From Actinospica robiniae DSM 44927 (GTDB taxonomy: Bacteria > Actinomycetota > Actinomycetes > Streptomycetales > Catenulisporaceae): a stretch of DNA of 64,000 bases. Every line of letters starts with the position of its first letter. Position 1 is the stretch's first letter. The translations under genes were made by a program, and so were the position numbers. The stretch is taken from assembly GCF_000504285.1 (NCBI RefSeq), contig NZ_KI632511.1:6368154-6432153 (forward strand). The letters are read 5' to 3'. The notes below the pieces were generated by a model. It was not told where the DNA came from and searched no databases. It worked only from the letters and a program-made list of their open reading frames with translations. Positions 25,461-35,489 of this stretch are shown here, piece by piece.

Positions 25461-26624
25461 GTGGACGTCGGTCTCAAGCGGGAACTGGAAGCCAAGGTGC
25501 TCGCCGGCGAACGGCTCGAGCGCGCCGACGGCGAAGCCCTCTACGCCTGCGACGACCTCGCCTGGCTCGGCTCGCTCGCGCACGAGGTGCGCACCCGCAA
25601 GAACGGCGACCGGGTCTACTTCAACGTCAACCGGCACCTGAACATGACCAACGTCTGTTCGGCCTCCTGCGCCTACTGCTCCTTCCAGCGCAAGCCGGGC
25701 GAGAAGGACGCGTACACGATGCGCATCGAGGAGGCCGTGCGGCTGGCCAAGGAGATGGAGCCGGACGGCATCACCGAGCTGCACATCGTCAACGGCCTGC
25801 ACCCGACCCTGCCGTGGCGCTACTACCCCAAGTCGATCAGCGAGCTCAAGGCCGTGCTGCCGAACGTCTCGATCAAGGCGTTCACCGCGACCGAGATCCA
25901 CTGGTTCGAGCGGATCTCGGGCCTCAGCGCGGACGAGATCCTGGACGAGCTGATCGAGGCCGGCCTGGAATCGCTCACCGGGGGCGGCGCGGAGATCTTC
26001 GACGAGGAGGTGCGCCGCCGGATCGTGGACCACGAGACGCACTGGGAGGACTGGTCGCGCATCCACCGGCTCGCCCACGGCAAGGGCCTGCGCACCCCCT
26101 CGACCATGCTCTACGGCCACATCGAGGAGCCGCGTCACCGCGTCGACCACGTGCTGCGGCTGCGTGAGCTGCAGGACGAGACCGGCGGCTTCGCCGTGTT
26201 CATCCCGCTGCGCTTCCAGCACGACTACCACGACTCCAAGGACGGCAAGCAGCGCAACCGGCTGATGGACCAGCCGATGGCCACCGGAGCCGAGGCGCTC
26301 AAGACCTTCGCCGTCTCCCGGCTGCTGCTCGACAACTTCGACCACGTCAAGTGCTTCTGGGTGATGCACGGACTCGGCACCGCCGGGCTCTCGCTCAACT
26401 ACGGCGTCGACGACCTCGACGGCTCCGTGGTCGAATACAAGATCACTCATGACGCGGACGAGTTCGGCACGCCGAACAAGATGACCCGCGACAGCCTGCT
26501 CGACCTGATCCGCGACGCCGGGTTCACCCCGGTCGAGCGCAACACCAGGTACGAGGTCGTGCGCGAGTTCCCCGGGCCGGACCCGCTGCGCCGGGAGAAC
26601 CCGCAGTCGATGGCGTTCGCATAG
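25461..26624 (+). CDS. mqnE: Aminodeoxyfutalosine synthase
   Basis: The 387-aa radical SAM enzyme joins 3-[(1-carboxyvinyl)oxy]benzoate with SAM-derived adenosine to give aminodeoxyfutalosine. The cluster motif is CSASCAYCSF. Downstream features include ELHIVNGLHPTLPWRYY and TEIHWFERISG, typical for MqnE. GTG at 25461 is 6 bases after AAGGAG; GTG 25446 lies in the same frame but before that ribosome binding site. Other steps of the pathway are encoded nearby. Confidence 0.93.
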   Translation: MDVGLKRELEAKVLAGERLERADGEALYACDDLAWLGSLAHEVRTRKNGDRVYFNVNRHLNMTNVCSASCAYCSFQRKPGEKDAYTMRIEEAVRLAKEMEPDGITELHIVNGLHPTLPWRYYPKSISELKAVLPNVSIKAFTATEIHWFERISGLSADEILDELIEAGLESLTGGGAEIFDEEVRRRIVDHETHWEDWSRIHRLAHGKGLRTPSTMLYGHIEEPRHRVDHVLRLRELQDETGGFAVFIPLRFQHDYHDSKDGKQRNRLMDQPMATGAEALKTFAVSRLLLDNFDHVKCFWVMHGLGTAGLSLNYGVDDLDGSVVEYKITHDADEFGTPNKMTRDSLLDLIRDAGFTPVERNTRYEVVREFPGPDPLRRENPQSMAFA

Positions 26625-26730
26625 GGGAGCGGCGGGGGCGGCGGCCGCCGTCTCCGGCGCCGGCGAAGTCGCGCGGCGTTTCGCGTGAAACTTCATGCGG
26701 CCGAGTGTGAATCCATGCAACAATGGGCGC

Positions 26731-27285
26731 ATGACGGTGGAATTCGTGTCCGACCCGGAGCTGACCGACCTGCTCCAGGCGGAGATCGTGGCCTGTTGGA
26801 CGGATGTGACCAACGCGGGCGGAGCCGTCGGCTTCGTGCCGCCGGTCAGCATGGACGACGTGGAGCTGACGGCGCGTGAGCAGTTCGCCGGCGTGCTCGG
26901 CGGGCGCGACCGGCTGGTGATCGGGCGCGAGACGCAGGGGGAGCGGGCCGGCACCCTGGCCGCGCTCGCCTTCCTGGTCGGCAACGCCTTCGCCTTCACC
27001 GCGCACTGGCAGAGCGTCAAACGCGTGATGGTGCACCCGGACCACCAGGGCAAGGGCTACGGCTACCGGCTGATGGCCGAGCTCGCCGCGGTCGCCCGGG
27101 AGGGCGGGGTCGAGCAGCTGCACCTCGACTGCCGGGGCGGCACCGGCAACGAGCTGTTCTACAAGAAGTGCGGATACAACGAGATCGGGCGCATCCACAA
27201 GGGGCTGAAGCTGCCGGAGCGGCCGGGCGACGAGCCGGGGGCGACCCCGTACCGGGACCTCATCCTCATGGCGCTGGAGCTGTGA
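26731..27285 (+). CDS. GNAT-family N-acetyltransferase
   Basis: The 184-aa protein has the acetyl-CoA binding motif VKRVMVHPDHQGKGYGYRLMAEL (motif A core HQGKGYG) and a C-terminal FYKKCGYNEIGR segment, both typical of GNAT enzymes. The acceptor is unknown. ATG 26731 follows CAACAAT closely and may be leaderless; an upstream ATG at 26695 is possible. It lies between mqnE and mqnA without an obvious link to menaquinone. Confidence 0.82.
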   Translation: MTVEFVSDPELTDLLQAEIVACWTDVTNAGGAVGFVPPVSMDDVELTAREQFAGVLGGRDRLVIGRETQGERAGTLAALAFLVGNAFAFTAHWQSVKRVMVHPDHQGKGYGYRLMAELAAVAREGGVEQLHLDCRGGTGNELFYKKCGYNEIGRIHKGLKLPERPGDEPGATPYRDLILMALEL

Positions 27286-27299
27286 GGTACCGTGAATCC

Positions 27300-28504
<1,205 letters not shown>

Positions 28505-28560
28505 CGGCAAGAAGATGCAAGGTCCGGGCGGAGCGCGACGCGAGAAGTAGGGTGTAGGCC

Positions 28561-29706
28561 ATGACTGACGTGCTGGAGCGGGCCGCCGAGGGCGGACGGA
28601 TCACCGAGGACGAGGCGCTGGAGCTCTACCGCCACGCGCCCCTGCACGAGCTCGGCAAGGCCGCGGACACCGCGCGCCGGCTCAAGCTGCCCTACCTCGC
28701 CGACACCGCGACGTACATCATCGAACGCAACATCAACTACACGAACGTCTGCGTGACGGCGTGCAAGTTCTGCGCGTTCTACGTCCCGCCCAAGTCCCCG
28801 GACGGCTGGTCGCGCGACCTCGAGGAGATCCTGCGCCGCTGCGGCGAGACGGTCGAGCTCGGCGGCACCCAGGTGATGTTCCAGGGCGGGCACCACCCCG
28901 AATACGGGGTCGAATACTACGAGCGGGCGTTCTCCGCGATCAAGGAGAGCTACCCGGAGCTGGTGATCCACTCCCTCGGCGCCTCCGAGATCCAGCACAT
29001 GGCCAAGGTCTCCGGCGTGGGCATCGAGGAGGCGGTCACCCGGATCAAGGCGGCCGGCCTCGACTCGCTGGCCGGCGCCGGCGCCGAGCTGCTGCCCGCC
29101 CGTCCGCGCACCGTGATCGCCCCGCTCAAGGAGTCCGGCGAGCGCTGGCTGGAGATCATGGAGACCGCGCACACGCTCGGCCTGGAGTCCACCTCCACCA
29201 TGCTGATGGGCACCGGTGAGACCAACGCCGAGCGGATCCGGCACCTGGCCATGATCCGGGAGGTGCAGGAGCGCACCGGCGGCTTCCGCGCCTTCATCCC
29301 GTACACCTACCAGCCGCACAACAACCATCTCAAGGGCCGTACCCAGACCACCACGCTGGAGTACCTGCGGCTGATCGCGGTGGCGCGGCTGTTCCTGCAC
29401 AACGTCAACCACATCCAGGGCTCCTGGCTGACCACCGGCAAGGAGGCCGGCCAGCTGAGCCTGCACTACGGCGCGGACGACCTCGGCTCGGTGATGCTGG
29501 AGGAGAACGTGGTCTCCTCGGCCGGCGCCCGGCACCGCTCCAAGCGCAGCGAGCTGATCCACCTGATCCGCTCGGCCGGCCGGATCCCGGCGCAGCGTTC
29601 GACCACCTACGAGCTGCTCGCCGTGCACGAGGACCCGAGCCAGGACCCGGTCGACGACCGCGTGCGCTCGCACATCGCCTCGACCGCGCTGACCCTGGTC
29701 GATTAG
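28561..29706 (+). CDS. mqnC: Cyclic dehypoxanthinyl futalosine synthase
   Basis: The 381-aa radical SAM protein cyclises dehypoxanthine futalosine. The cluster motif is CVTACKFCAFY, followed by GGTQVMFQGGHHPEYGVEYY, LGASEIQHM and YTYQPHNNHLKG, all MqnC hallmarks. The ATG at 28561 lies 56 bases after mqnA. The next gene begins after about 80 bases. It is clearly distinct from MqnE (25461), its paralogue. Confidence 0.94.
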   Translation: MTDVLERAAEGGRITEDEALELYRHAPLHELGKAADTARRLKLPYLADTATYIIERNINYTNVCVTACKFCAFYVPPKSPDGWSRDLEEILRRCGETVELGGTQVMFQGGHHPEYGVEYYERAFSAIKESYPELVIHSLGASEIQHMAKVSGVGIEEAVTRIKAAGLDSLAGAGAELLPARPRTVIAPLKESGERWLEIMETAHTLGLESTSTMLMGTGETNAERIRHLAMIREVQERTGGFRAFIPYTYQPHNNHLKGRTQTTTLEYLRLIAVARLFLHNVNHIQGSWLTTGKEAGQLSLHYGADDLGSVMLEENVVSSAGARHRSKRSELIHLIRSAGRIPAQRSTTYELLAVHEDPSQDPVDDRVRSHIASTALTLVD

Positions 29707-29786
29707 AGCCCACCGCCGCGCCCCCGGCAGCGCGCGTGAATCAGACCTGTGCGCCGTCGGCGCGAAGAGGGCGGTTCGGTAAGGTC

Positions 29787-31067
29787 ATGCGCATGCAGAC
29801 CCTCCACAGCGCGCCGATAGTCCTGCCCGTGTCCGCGGAGCCGATCGGCGACGGCGCGGTGCTCGTCGACGGGGACCGGGTGGCGGCCGTCGGACCGCGG
29901 GCCGAGCTGGCCGCGGCCCACCCGGGCGTGCGGGAGCGCCGCTGGGCCGGCGTGCTGACCCCGGGCCTGGTCAACGCGCACGCCCATCTGCAGTACACCG
30001 ACTTCGAGGACCTCAACGCGCTGGGCCAGCCGTTCCCCGTCTGGATCAGCCAGCTGACCGCGCGCCGGCCGAGCTTCACCGAGGCGATGTGGTGCGAGTC
30101 CGCGCGCCGCGGCGTGAACCTGATGCTCGACTCGGGCACCACCGCCGTCGCCGACATCGTCACCGACGCCTGCGTGCTGGCGCCGACCGCGCGCAGCGGC
30201 ATCGGCGGCATCTCCTACCTCGAGGTCGTCTTCCAGGACGCCCGCAGCTGGTCCGAGTCCGGCCGCACCCGGCTGCTCGACCAGCTCGCCGCCGCCCCGG
30301 CCGGCCGACGCGTCGGCGTCTCCCCGCACACGCCGTTCACGGTCGCCGGCGCCGTCTTCGCCGACGCGGTGGCCATCGCCCGGGACAAGGGCCTGCGGAT
30401 CCACCCGCACGTGGCCGAGTCGCCCGCCGAGTCGCGGTACGTGGCCGAGGGGACCGGTCCGTTCGCGGAGACGATGGCCAAGGCAGGCAAGGCGATGGAG
30501 CTCATCCGCGACGGCGGCAGCGGCCTGACCCCGACCGGCTACCTGGACAAGCTCGGCGTCCTCGGCCCGGACGTGCACGCGGCCCACTGCGTGCACTGCG
30601 ACGCGGCCGACCGCGCCGTGCTGCGCGAACGCGGCGTCTACCCGGCGCTGTGCGCGCGGTCGAACAAGATCTTGCAGTCCGGCCAGCCGCCGGTGGCCGA
30701 TTACCTGCGCGAAGGCTCGCCGTTCGGCATCGGCACCGACTCGCTGGCTTCATCCCCGTCGCTGGACCTGCTGGAGGAGGCCGCGGCGCTGCGCGAACTG
30801 GCGCGGGCCCAGGGCTACCACGAAGCCGACCTCGACCGCCGGATCTTCGAGGCCGCCACCCTCGGCGGCGCCGGCGCGATGGCCCTCGCGGACGCGGGCC
30901 GGATCGAGCCGGGCGGCCCGGCCGACCTCGCCGCCTTCGCCATCCCCGGCCTCGCCGGCCTGGACCCCGCCGACGCCTACTCCGCCCTCCTCGACGCCGC
31001 CGCCGAGGGCGCCCACCGCTGCCTCGTCACCGTGCTCGGCGGCACGCTCGTGCACCGCGCGGCCTGA
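29787..31067 (+). CDS. Amidohydrolase, candidate aminodeoxyfutalosine deaminase
   Basis: The 426-aa metal-dependent hydrolase has the HAHLQYTDF metal motif, later His ligands (HPHVAES, AAHCVHCDA) and the Asp-containing GTDSLASSPSLDLLEE. Some actinomycetes deaminate aminodeoxyfutalosine with such an enzyme (MqnX type), and it lies between mqnC and menG, so this role is likely but inferred. Cytosine- or adenosine-deaminase-like activity is the alternative. ATG 29787 or ATG 29793 may start the gene; TAAGGT just upstream could be a leaderless -10. Confidence 0.75.
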   Translation: MRMQTLHSAPIVLPVSAEPIGDGAVLVDGDRVAAVGPRAELAAAHPGVRERRWAGVLTPGLVNAHAHLQYTDFEDLNALGQPFPVWISQLTARRPSFTEAMWCESARRGVNLMLDSGTTAVADIVTDACVLAPTARSGIGGISYLEVVFQDARSWSESGRTRLLDQLAAAPAGRRVGVSPHTPFTVAGAVFADAVAIARDKGLRIHPHVAESPAESRYVAEGTGPFAETMAKAGKAMELIRDGGSGLTPTGYLDKLGVLGPDVHAAHCVHCDAADRAVLRERGVYPALCARSNKILQSGQPPVADYLREGSPFGIGTDSLASSPSLDLLEEAAALRELARAQGYHEADLDRRIFEAATLGGAGAMALADAGRIEPGGPADLAAFAIPGLAGLDPADAYSALLDAAAEGAHRCLVTVLGGTLVHRAA

Positions 31068-31092
31068 GGGCGGCGCGGCGGTCGCCGCCGGC

Positions 31093-31782
31093 TCAGGCGC
31101 GGCCGCGGTGGAGGGTGACGATGCCGCCGGTGAGGTCGCGCCAGGCGACGTTGCGCCAGCCGGAGGCCTGCAGCAGCGTGGCCAGGCCGCGCTGGTCGGG
31201 CCAGGCGCGGATGGACTCGGCCAGGTAGACGTAGGCCTCAGGGTTCGATGAGGCGCGGCTGGCGATCGCGGGCAGGGCGCGCATCAGGTACTCGAGGTAG
31301 ACCGTGCGGAACGGGGCGAAGGTCGGGTGCGAGAACTCGCACACCACCAGGCGGCCGCCCGGCTTGGTCACCCGGCGCATCTCGCGCAGCGCGGCGGTGG
31401 TGTCGGAGATGTTGCGCAGCCCGAAGGAGATCGTCACCACGTCGAACACGCCGTCGGCGAAGGGCAGGCGCATCGCGTCGCCGGCGCAGAAGTCCAGGAA
31501 CGGGTTGCGCTCGCGGCCGACCTCGAGCATGCCCAGCGAGAAGTCGCACGCCACCACGCTGGCGCCGGCCTGCTGGAACGGCACCGAGGAGGTTCCGGTG
31601 CCGGCGGCCAGATCCAACACGCGCTCACCCGGTCGGGCGTCGACCGCATGGGCCACGGCCTTGCGCCACAGGCGGGTCTGACCGAGCGACAACAGGTCGT
31701 TCGTCAGGTCGTAGCGCTCGGCGACTCCGTCGAACATGGCGGCGACTTCATGCGGTTCCTTGGCCAACGACGCTCTGCTCAT
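31093..31782 (-). CDS. menG: Demethylmenaquinone methyltransferase
   Basis: The 229-aa SAM-dependent UbiE/MenG protein methylates demethylmenaquinone to finish the quinone ring. Motif I is [15 protein letters not shown]; post-I includes [15 protein letters not shown]; the C-terminal motif is [23 protein letters not shown] 31782 gives the normal family N-terminus ([25 protein letters not shown], split here as start and motif); an ATG 18 codons upstream is less likely. It runs opposite to its neighbours. Confidence 0.93.
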   Translation of the reverse strand: MSRASLAKEPHEVAAMFDGVAERYDLTNDLLSLGQTRLWRKAVAHAVDARPGERVLDLAAGTGTSSVPFQQAGASVVACDFSLGMLEVGRERNPFLDFCAGDAMRLPFADGVFDVVTISFGLRNISDTTAALREMRRVTKPGGRLVVCEFSHPTFAPFRTVYLEYLMRALPAIASRASSNPEAYVYLAESIRAWPDQRGLATLLQASGWRNVAWRDLTGGIVTLHRGRA

Positions 31783-31834
31783 GCCCCTATCCTGGCATCT
31801 ATCGGAATGCGGGTGAGCGAAGGGGCTCCAAAAC

Positions 31835-33439
31835 ATGACGCGGCGCTCTGACCAGGCTCGCGTCGCCCCTTACACCCGCGTTCTGTCGGCCGTGTTGATC
31901 TGTGTGATCGCGGCCGTCACGGCGCTGGTGAGCGCCTCCTGCGGCTCGTCCTCGACAAGCTCCGGGCCGCAGTTCTCTGCGAACGGGCCGAACGAATCCT
32001 CCGCCGGGATCGACGTGGCGGCCGAGAACGGCAAGGCGGGCACGCGCGCTTGGGCCGTCGCGGGCGGGGCGCTCGGGGCGCAGAACGCCATCGAGGGCTA
32101 CACCGACCACGCTTCCGTCGCCCCCGGCCAGTCGTTCCACCTGTACGTCTCCACGACGGCGCCCGCGTTCACCGTGGCCGCCTACCGGATCGGGTACTAC
32201 GGCGGCGCCGACGGACACCTGGTGTGGCAGTCCCCGCGGACCAAGGGCGTCCGTCAGACGGCTCAATCGGTCGATCCGGCCACTCATACGGTCGAATGCG
32301 AATGGCAGCCCTCGCTCACCGTCGCCACGGCGGGCTGGGTGCCCGGCGAGTACCTGCTCAAGCTCGTCTCCTCGGCCGGGAACCAGCGGCTGGTGCCGCT
32401 GATCGTGCACTCCACGGCCACCGCCGGGCACATCGTCCTGCTGGCCGGCATCACCACCTGGCAGGCCTACAACACTTGGGGCGGCTATTCGCTCTATCGG
32501 GGGTCAGATGGCTCATACGCCACCCGGGCCAGGGCGGTGTCCTTCGATCGGCCGTATCTCGACCCTGACGAGGCCGAGGGCGACGGCCTGTTCTTCCCCT
32601 TCGACCAAGCGCTCGTGTCCTTCGCCGAACAGCACGACCTGCCGGTGGCCTACGAGACCGACCTCGAGCTCGAGACGAGTCCGCAGCTGTTCCAGGGCGC
32701 CCGCGCGATCGTCTCCGACGGCCACGACGAGTACTACTCGCAGGCCATGCGCGCCACCCTGCAGGATGCCCGCGACCAGCAGTCCACCAATCTCGCGTTC
32801 CTCGGCGCGAACGCGGTCTTCCGGCACATCCGTTGGGGCTCGACCCGGCTCGGCGCGGACCGGCTGGTCGTCTGCTACAAGGACGCGACCGAGGATCCGC
32901 TCGCCGCGAGCGACCCGACCCAGACCACGCAGGACTGGCGCTACGCCCCGGATCCGCGGCCGGAGAACGTGCTCACCGGCTCGCTCTACCAGTGCAATCC
33001 GGTCGACGCGCCGTACGTCGTCTACGACCCGGCCAACTGGATCTTCGCCGGCACCGGAGCGACCAAGAGCACTGCGTTCCCGGGCCTGGTCGGGCCGGAG
33101 TTCGACCGCGTCGTCGACATCGCGACCACGCCGCACCCGATCGAGGTGCTGAGCCATTCGCCGTTGACCTGCCAGGGCTCGGCCAGCTACCAGGAGTCGG
33201 CCTATTACACGGTGGCATCCGGCGCGGCCGTCTTCGACGCGGGCACGATGCGCTGGGAGTGCGCGCTCGGCAGCCAGTGCTCCTCGCACTTCGGCCAGGC
33301 CGCGCGCGCCTTCGTCCGCCGGGCCACGCTCACCCTGCTCACCGCGTTCGCGCGGGGACCGGCCGGGCGCGCCCACCCCGCCGTCGACAACTCCGCGGCC
33401 GACCACGCGCCGCAGGGCGAGGGAATGGGCGTCGACTGA
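31835..33439 (+). CDS. Secreted protein with N,N-dimethylformamidase beta-subunit-like domain
   Basis: The 534-aa protein has a signal sequence with possible lipobox SASC (Cys36). The rest resembles the large-subunit C-terminal domain of dimethylformamidase: [64 protein letters not shown]. In this family the active site is poorly defined outside true DMFase. Homologues are found in many actinomycetes, but the substrate is unknown. It starts 53 bases from the divergent menG and lies before menJ. GC use appears slightly lower than in its neighbours. Confidence 0.7.
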   Translation: MTRRSDQARVAPYTRVLSAVLICVIAAVTALVSASCGSSSTSSGPQFSANGPNESSAGIDVAAENGKAGTRAWAVAGGALGAQNAIEGYTDHASVAPGQSFHLYVSTTAPAFTVAAYRIGYYGGADGHLVWQSPRTKGVRQTAQSVDPATHTVECEWQPSLTVATAGWVPGEYLLKLVSSAGNQRLVPLIVHSTATAGHIVLLAGITTWQAYNTWGGYSLYRGSDGSYATRARAVSFDRPYLDPDEAEGDGLFFPFDQALVSFAEQHDLPVAYETDLELETSPQLFQGARAIVSDGHDEYYSQAMRATLQDARDQQSTNLAFLGANAVFRHIRWGSTRLGADRLVVCYKDATEDPLAASDPTQTTQDWRYAPDPRPENVLTGSLYQCNPVDAPYVVYDPANWIFAGTGATKSTAFPGLVGPEFDRVVDIATTPHPIEVLSHSPLTCQGSASYQESAYYTVASGAAVFDAGTMRWECALGSQCSSHFGQAARAFVRRATLTLLTAFARGPAGRAHPAVDNSAADHAPQGEGMGVD

Positions 33440-33482
33440 GCCGTAGCGGTCACGGCCGTGGCCGCCATCCGGGCCGACAATC

Positions 33483-33509
33483 GTTCCGGAAATCCGTTCC
33501 GGATAGACT
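33483..33509 (+). promoter_or_regulatory. Direct repeat and -10 element at menJ
   Basis: GTTCCGGA occurs at 33483-33490 and 33496-33503 with a 13-base period, and TAGACT (33504-33509) follows immediately. The GTG start of menJ is 7 bases after TAGACT, so the transcript is probably leaderless. The repeats would occupy the spacer and -35 region, suitable for a regulator. Inference from sequence. Confidence 0.45.
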
Positions 33510-33515
33510 TCCCAT

Positions 33516-34826
33516 GTGCAGAGCTTGAGTGAGAATCAGGCCGACGTCATCGTCGTCGGCGCCGGTCCGGCCGGTTCGTCCACGGCGTACCACCTGGCCA
33601 AGGCCGGGCTGGACGTACTGCTGCTGGAGAAGACCTCGTTTCCGCGCGAGAAGATCTGCGGTGACGGCCTGACCCCGCGCGCGGTCACCCAGCTGGTCCG
33701 GATGGGCATCGACACCTCGGTGGACAACGGCTGGCTGCACAACAGGGGTCTGCGCATCATGGCCGGCGGCGTGCAGCTCGAGCTGGACTGGCCGGAGCTG
33801 GCCGCCCATCCCAACTACGGCCTGGTGCGTCCGCGCTCGGACTTCGACGAGCTGCTCGCCCGGCAGGCCAAGGGCGCCGGGGTGCGGCTACTGGAGAACT
33901 GCAACGTCTCCGGCCCGATCCTGGACCCGCGTACCTCCCGCATCGTCGGGGTGAGCGCGAAGCTCGGCGCCGGCGCGGGCGACGACGCCGCGGGTGACGC
34001 GGGCGCGGCCCGCGAGGTGGAGTTCCGCGCCCCATTGGTGGTGGCGGCCGACGGCAACTCGACCCGGCTGTCCATCGCGATGGGCCTGCACAAGCGCGAG
34101 GACCGCCCGATGGGCGTGGCCTACCGCGCGTACTACAAGAATCCGCGGCACAACGACGACTACCTCGAATCCTGGCTCGAGCTGACCGACTCGAAGCAGC
34201 CGGACCGGCTGCTGCCCGGGTACGGCTGGATCTTCGGCATGGGCGACGGCACCTCGAACATCGGCCTGGGCATCCTGGACACCTCCAAGGCCTTCGGCAA
34301 GGTCGACTACCGCGACATGATGCGCCGTTGGCTGGCCGGCACCCCGGAGGAGTGGGAGCTGACCGAGGACAACCGCACCTGCCCGATCCGCGGTGCCGCG
34401 CTGCCGATGGGCTTCAACCGCAAGCCGCACTACACCAGGGGCCTGCTGCTCGTCGGCGACGCCGGCGGCATGGTGAACCCGTTCAACGGCGAGGGCATCG
34501 CCTACGCCATGGAGTCCGGCGAGCTCGCCGCCCGCGTCATCGCGCAGGCGAAGGCGCGCACCGGCACCTACGAGCGCGAACTCGCCCTGTCCGACTACCC
34601 GCGCATCCTCGGCGAGACCTACGGCGGGTACTACACCCTCGGCCGGGTGTTCGTGAAGCTGATCGGCAACCCGAAGGTGATGAAGCTGGCCACCCAGCGC
34701 GGCCTCTCCCACCCGATGCTGATGAAGTTCACCCTGAAGCTGCTGGCGAACCTGACCGATCCGCGCGGCGGCGACGCGATGGACCGGATCATCAACGGTC
34801 TGGCCAAGGTGACGCCGCGGGCCTAG
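33516..34826 (+). CDS. menJ: Geranylgeranyl reductase family protein, MenJ type
   Basis: The 436-aa FAD enzyme has the Rossmann motif DVIVVGAGPAGSSTAYHLA, the EKTSFPREKICGDGLTPRAV segment and the GD motif GLLLVGDAGGMVNPFNGEGIAYAMESG. MenJ saturates one isoprene unit of menaquinone in actinobacteria; this role is inferred from the location between the menaquinone genes and nuo. GTG at 33516 is probably leaderless. A strong terminator follows. Confidence 0.88.
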   Translation: MQSLSENQADVIVVGAGPAGSSTAYHLAKAGLDVLLLEKTSFPREKICGDGLTPRAVTQLVRMGIDTSVDNGWLHNRGLRIMAGGVQLELDWPELAAHPNYGLVRPRSDFDELLARQAKGAGVRLLENCNVSGPILDPRTSRIVGVSAKLGAGAGDDAAGDAGAAREVEFRAPLVVAADGNSTRLSIAMGLHKREDRPMGVAYRAYYKNPRHNDDYLESWLELTDSKQPDRLLPGYGWIFGMGDGTSNIGLGILDTSKAFGKVDYRDMMRRWLAGTPEEWELTEDNRTCPIRGAALPMGFNRKPHYTRGLLLVGDAGGMVNPFNGEGIAYAMESGELAARVIAQAKARTGTYERELALSDYPRILGETYGGYYTLGRVFVKLIGNPKVMKLATQRGLSHPMLMKFTLKLLANLTDPRGGDAMDRIINGLAKVTPRA

Positions 34827-34872
34827 GCCGTGTCTTCGAACTAGCGTCGGATCAGGCCGCGGCGTAGCCGAG

Positions 34873-34908
34873 AAAGCCGCCGGGGGCAGCGCGCCCCCGG
34901 CGGCTTTT
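34873..34908 (+). terminator. Strong intrinsic terminator after menJ
   Basis: AAAGCCGCCGGGGGC (34873-34887) pairs perfectly with GCCCCCGGCGGCTTT (34893-34907) around loop AGCGC, ending in TTTT. It is the clearest factor-independent terminator in the window and isolates menJ from the nuo control region. Confidence 0.9.
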
Positions 34909-34944
34909 CGTTGCCCGCGCTCGTGCACGAGATCACAAGCTCTC

Positions 34945-34992
34945 TGTCACGACTGTCACCGTCGTGTCATGACGGGATCACGAACATGTCAT
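34945..34992 (+). promoter_or_regulatory. Repeated TGTCA(C/T) motifs
   Basis: TGTCAC/T occurs at 34945, 34954, 34965 and 34987, spaced 9, 11 and 22 bases, that is near whole helical turns. CACGAC (34948-34953) and GTCGTG (34961-34966) also form a dyad. Phased direct repeats of this kind suit an OmpR-type response regulator. No specific regulator can be named. Confidence 0.35.
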
Positions 34993-35141
34993 CGCGCCGT
35001 CTCCGCGCCGTCACCACGCGGCCGGACGCGCGACCTGCGGGTTTCGGCGTGGCAACAGAGATCGGCTTCTACATTAAGTAGAGTCGCCGCGTCAAAACGA
35101 TCTCAGGAATCGGATCATCCATGCGGCTTTCACCCTCGGGA

Positions 35142-35159
35142 TTGTGACGGCCCTCACAA
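35142..35159. promoter_or_regulatory. Candidate Rex operator 1
   Basis: TTGTGACGGCCCTCACAA has perfect 6-base arms (TTGTGA, TCACAA) and matches the TTGTG-N8-CACAA outline of the Streptomyces Rex operator. Rex represses respiratory genes, including nuo, when the NADH/NAD+ ratio is low. This site is about 330 bases upstream of nuoA. Confidence 0.75.
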
Positions 35160-35162
35160 GCC

Positions 35163-35217
35163 GTGATCATCACTAAATGTCCGGTTCATGATCGACGATC
35201 AATTCGGATCTATCCGA
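35163..35217. promoter_or_regulatory. Cluster of three short palindromes
   Basis: GTGATCATCAC (35163-35173), TGATCGACGATCA (35189-35201) and TCGGAT-CT-ATCCGA (35204-35217) lie in sequence directly after Rex site 1. Each is a perfect dyad. They could bind regulators or act together as a control segment; none can be assigned. Confidence 0.45.
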
Positions 35218-35233
35218 TTAGCCCTGACCTGGG

Positions 35234-35249
35234 CGTGATGCAGATCACG
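35234..35249. promoter_or_regulatory. CRP/FNR-type dyad
   Basis: CGTGATGCAGATCACG has 6-base arms and contains the GTGA-N6-TCAC core recognised by CRP/FNR-family regulators. It lies about 240 bases upstream of nuoA. Actinobacteria carry such regulators, but none is encoded in this window. Confidence 0.5.
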
Positions 35250-35450
35250 AAGCGCGGCGCGCGGTGTAAGGACTACGTTACAGATCAGCAAGAGCCCGCA
35301 CTCCAGGGCCGTGGCGGACATCACAGCCACCGCGGCGTAGGATGTCGGCCAGCTAGGCAGTGTGCGGTGGTTCGGCAAGCCCCGGCCCGGGTGCGAGGTC
35401 GCGTCCGGGAGCGCAGAAGCGTGACGCGAAGGGCACCTGACGCGTTGTGC

Positions 35451-35468
35451 TTGTGAATTTCTTCACGA
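35451..35468. promoter_or_regulatory. Candidate Rex operator 2
   Basis: TTGTGAATTTCTTCACGA differs from the TTGTGAA-N4-TTCACAA Rex consensus at one position. It ends 21 bases before the nuoA ATG, close enough to block the promoter or early elongation. With site 1, two Rex sites bracket about 330 bases. Confidence 0.75.
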
Positions 35469-35489
35469 GTAGGGAGATGGCAGCGCGGG

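Larger units (their letters stand above)
34910..35489. other. Geneless control region upstream of nuoA
   Basis: About 580 bases separate the menJ terminator from nuoA. No ORF here has family features. The region is less GC-rich than its surroundings and unusually dense in palindromes and repeats, listed separately: TGTCA repeats, two Rex-type sites, a CRP/FNR-type site and several dyads. TGTAA (35265-35269) and TTACA (35278-35282) form one more dyad. Promoter hexamers cannot be assigned with confidence. Confidence 0.8.

Noticed and set aside
34969-35166. 65-codon ORF in the nuo upstream region
   Set aside because: No ribosome binding site, no family motif, and it runs over Rex site 1; better seen as regulatory DNA.
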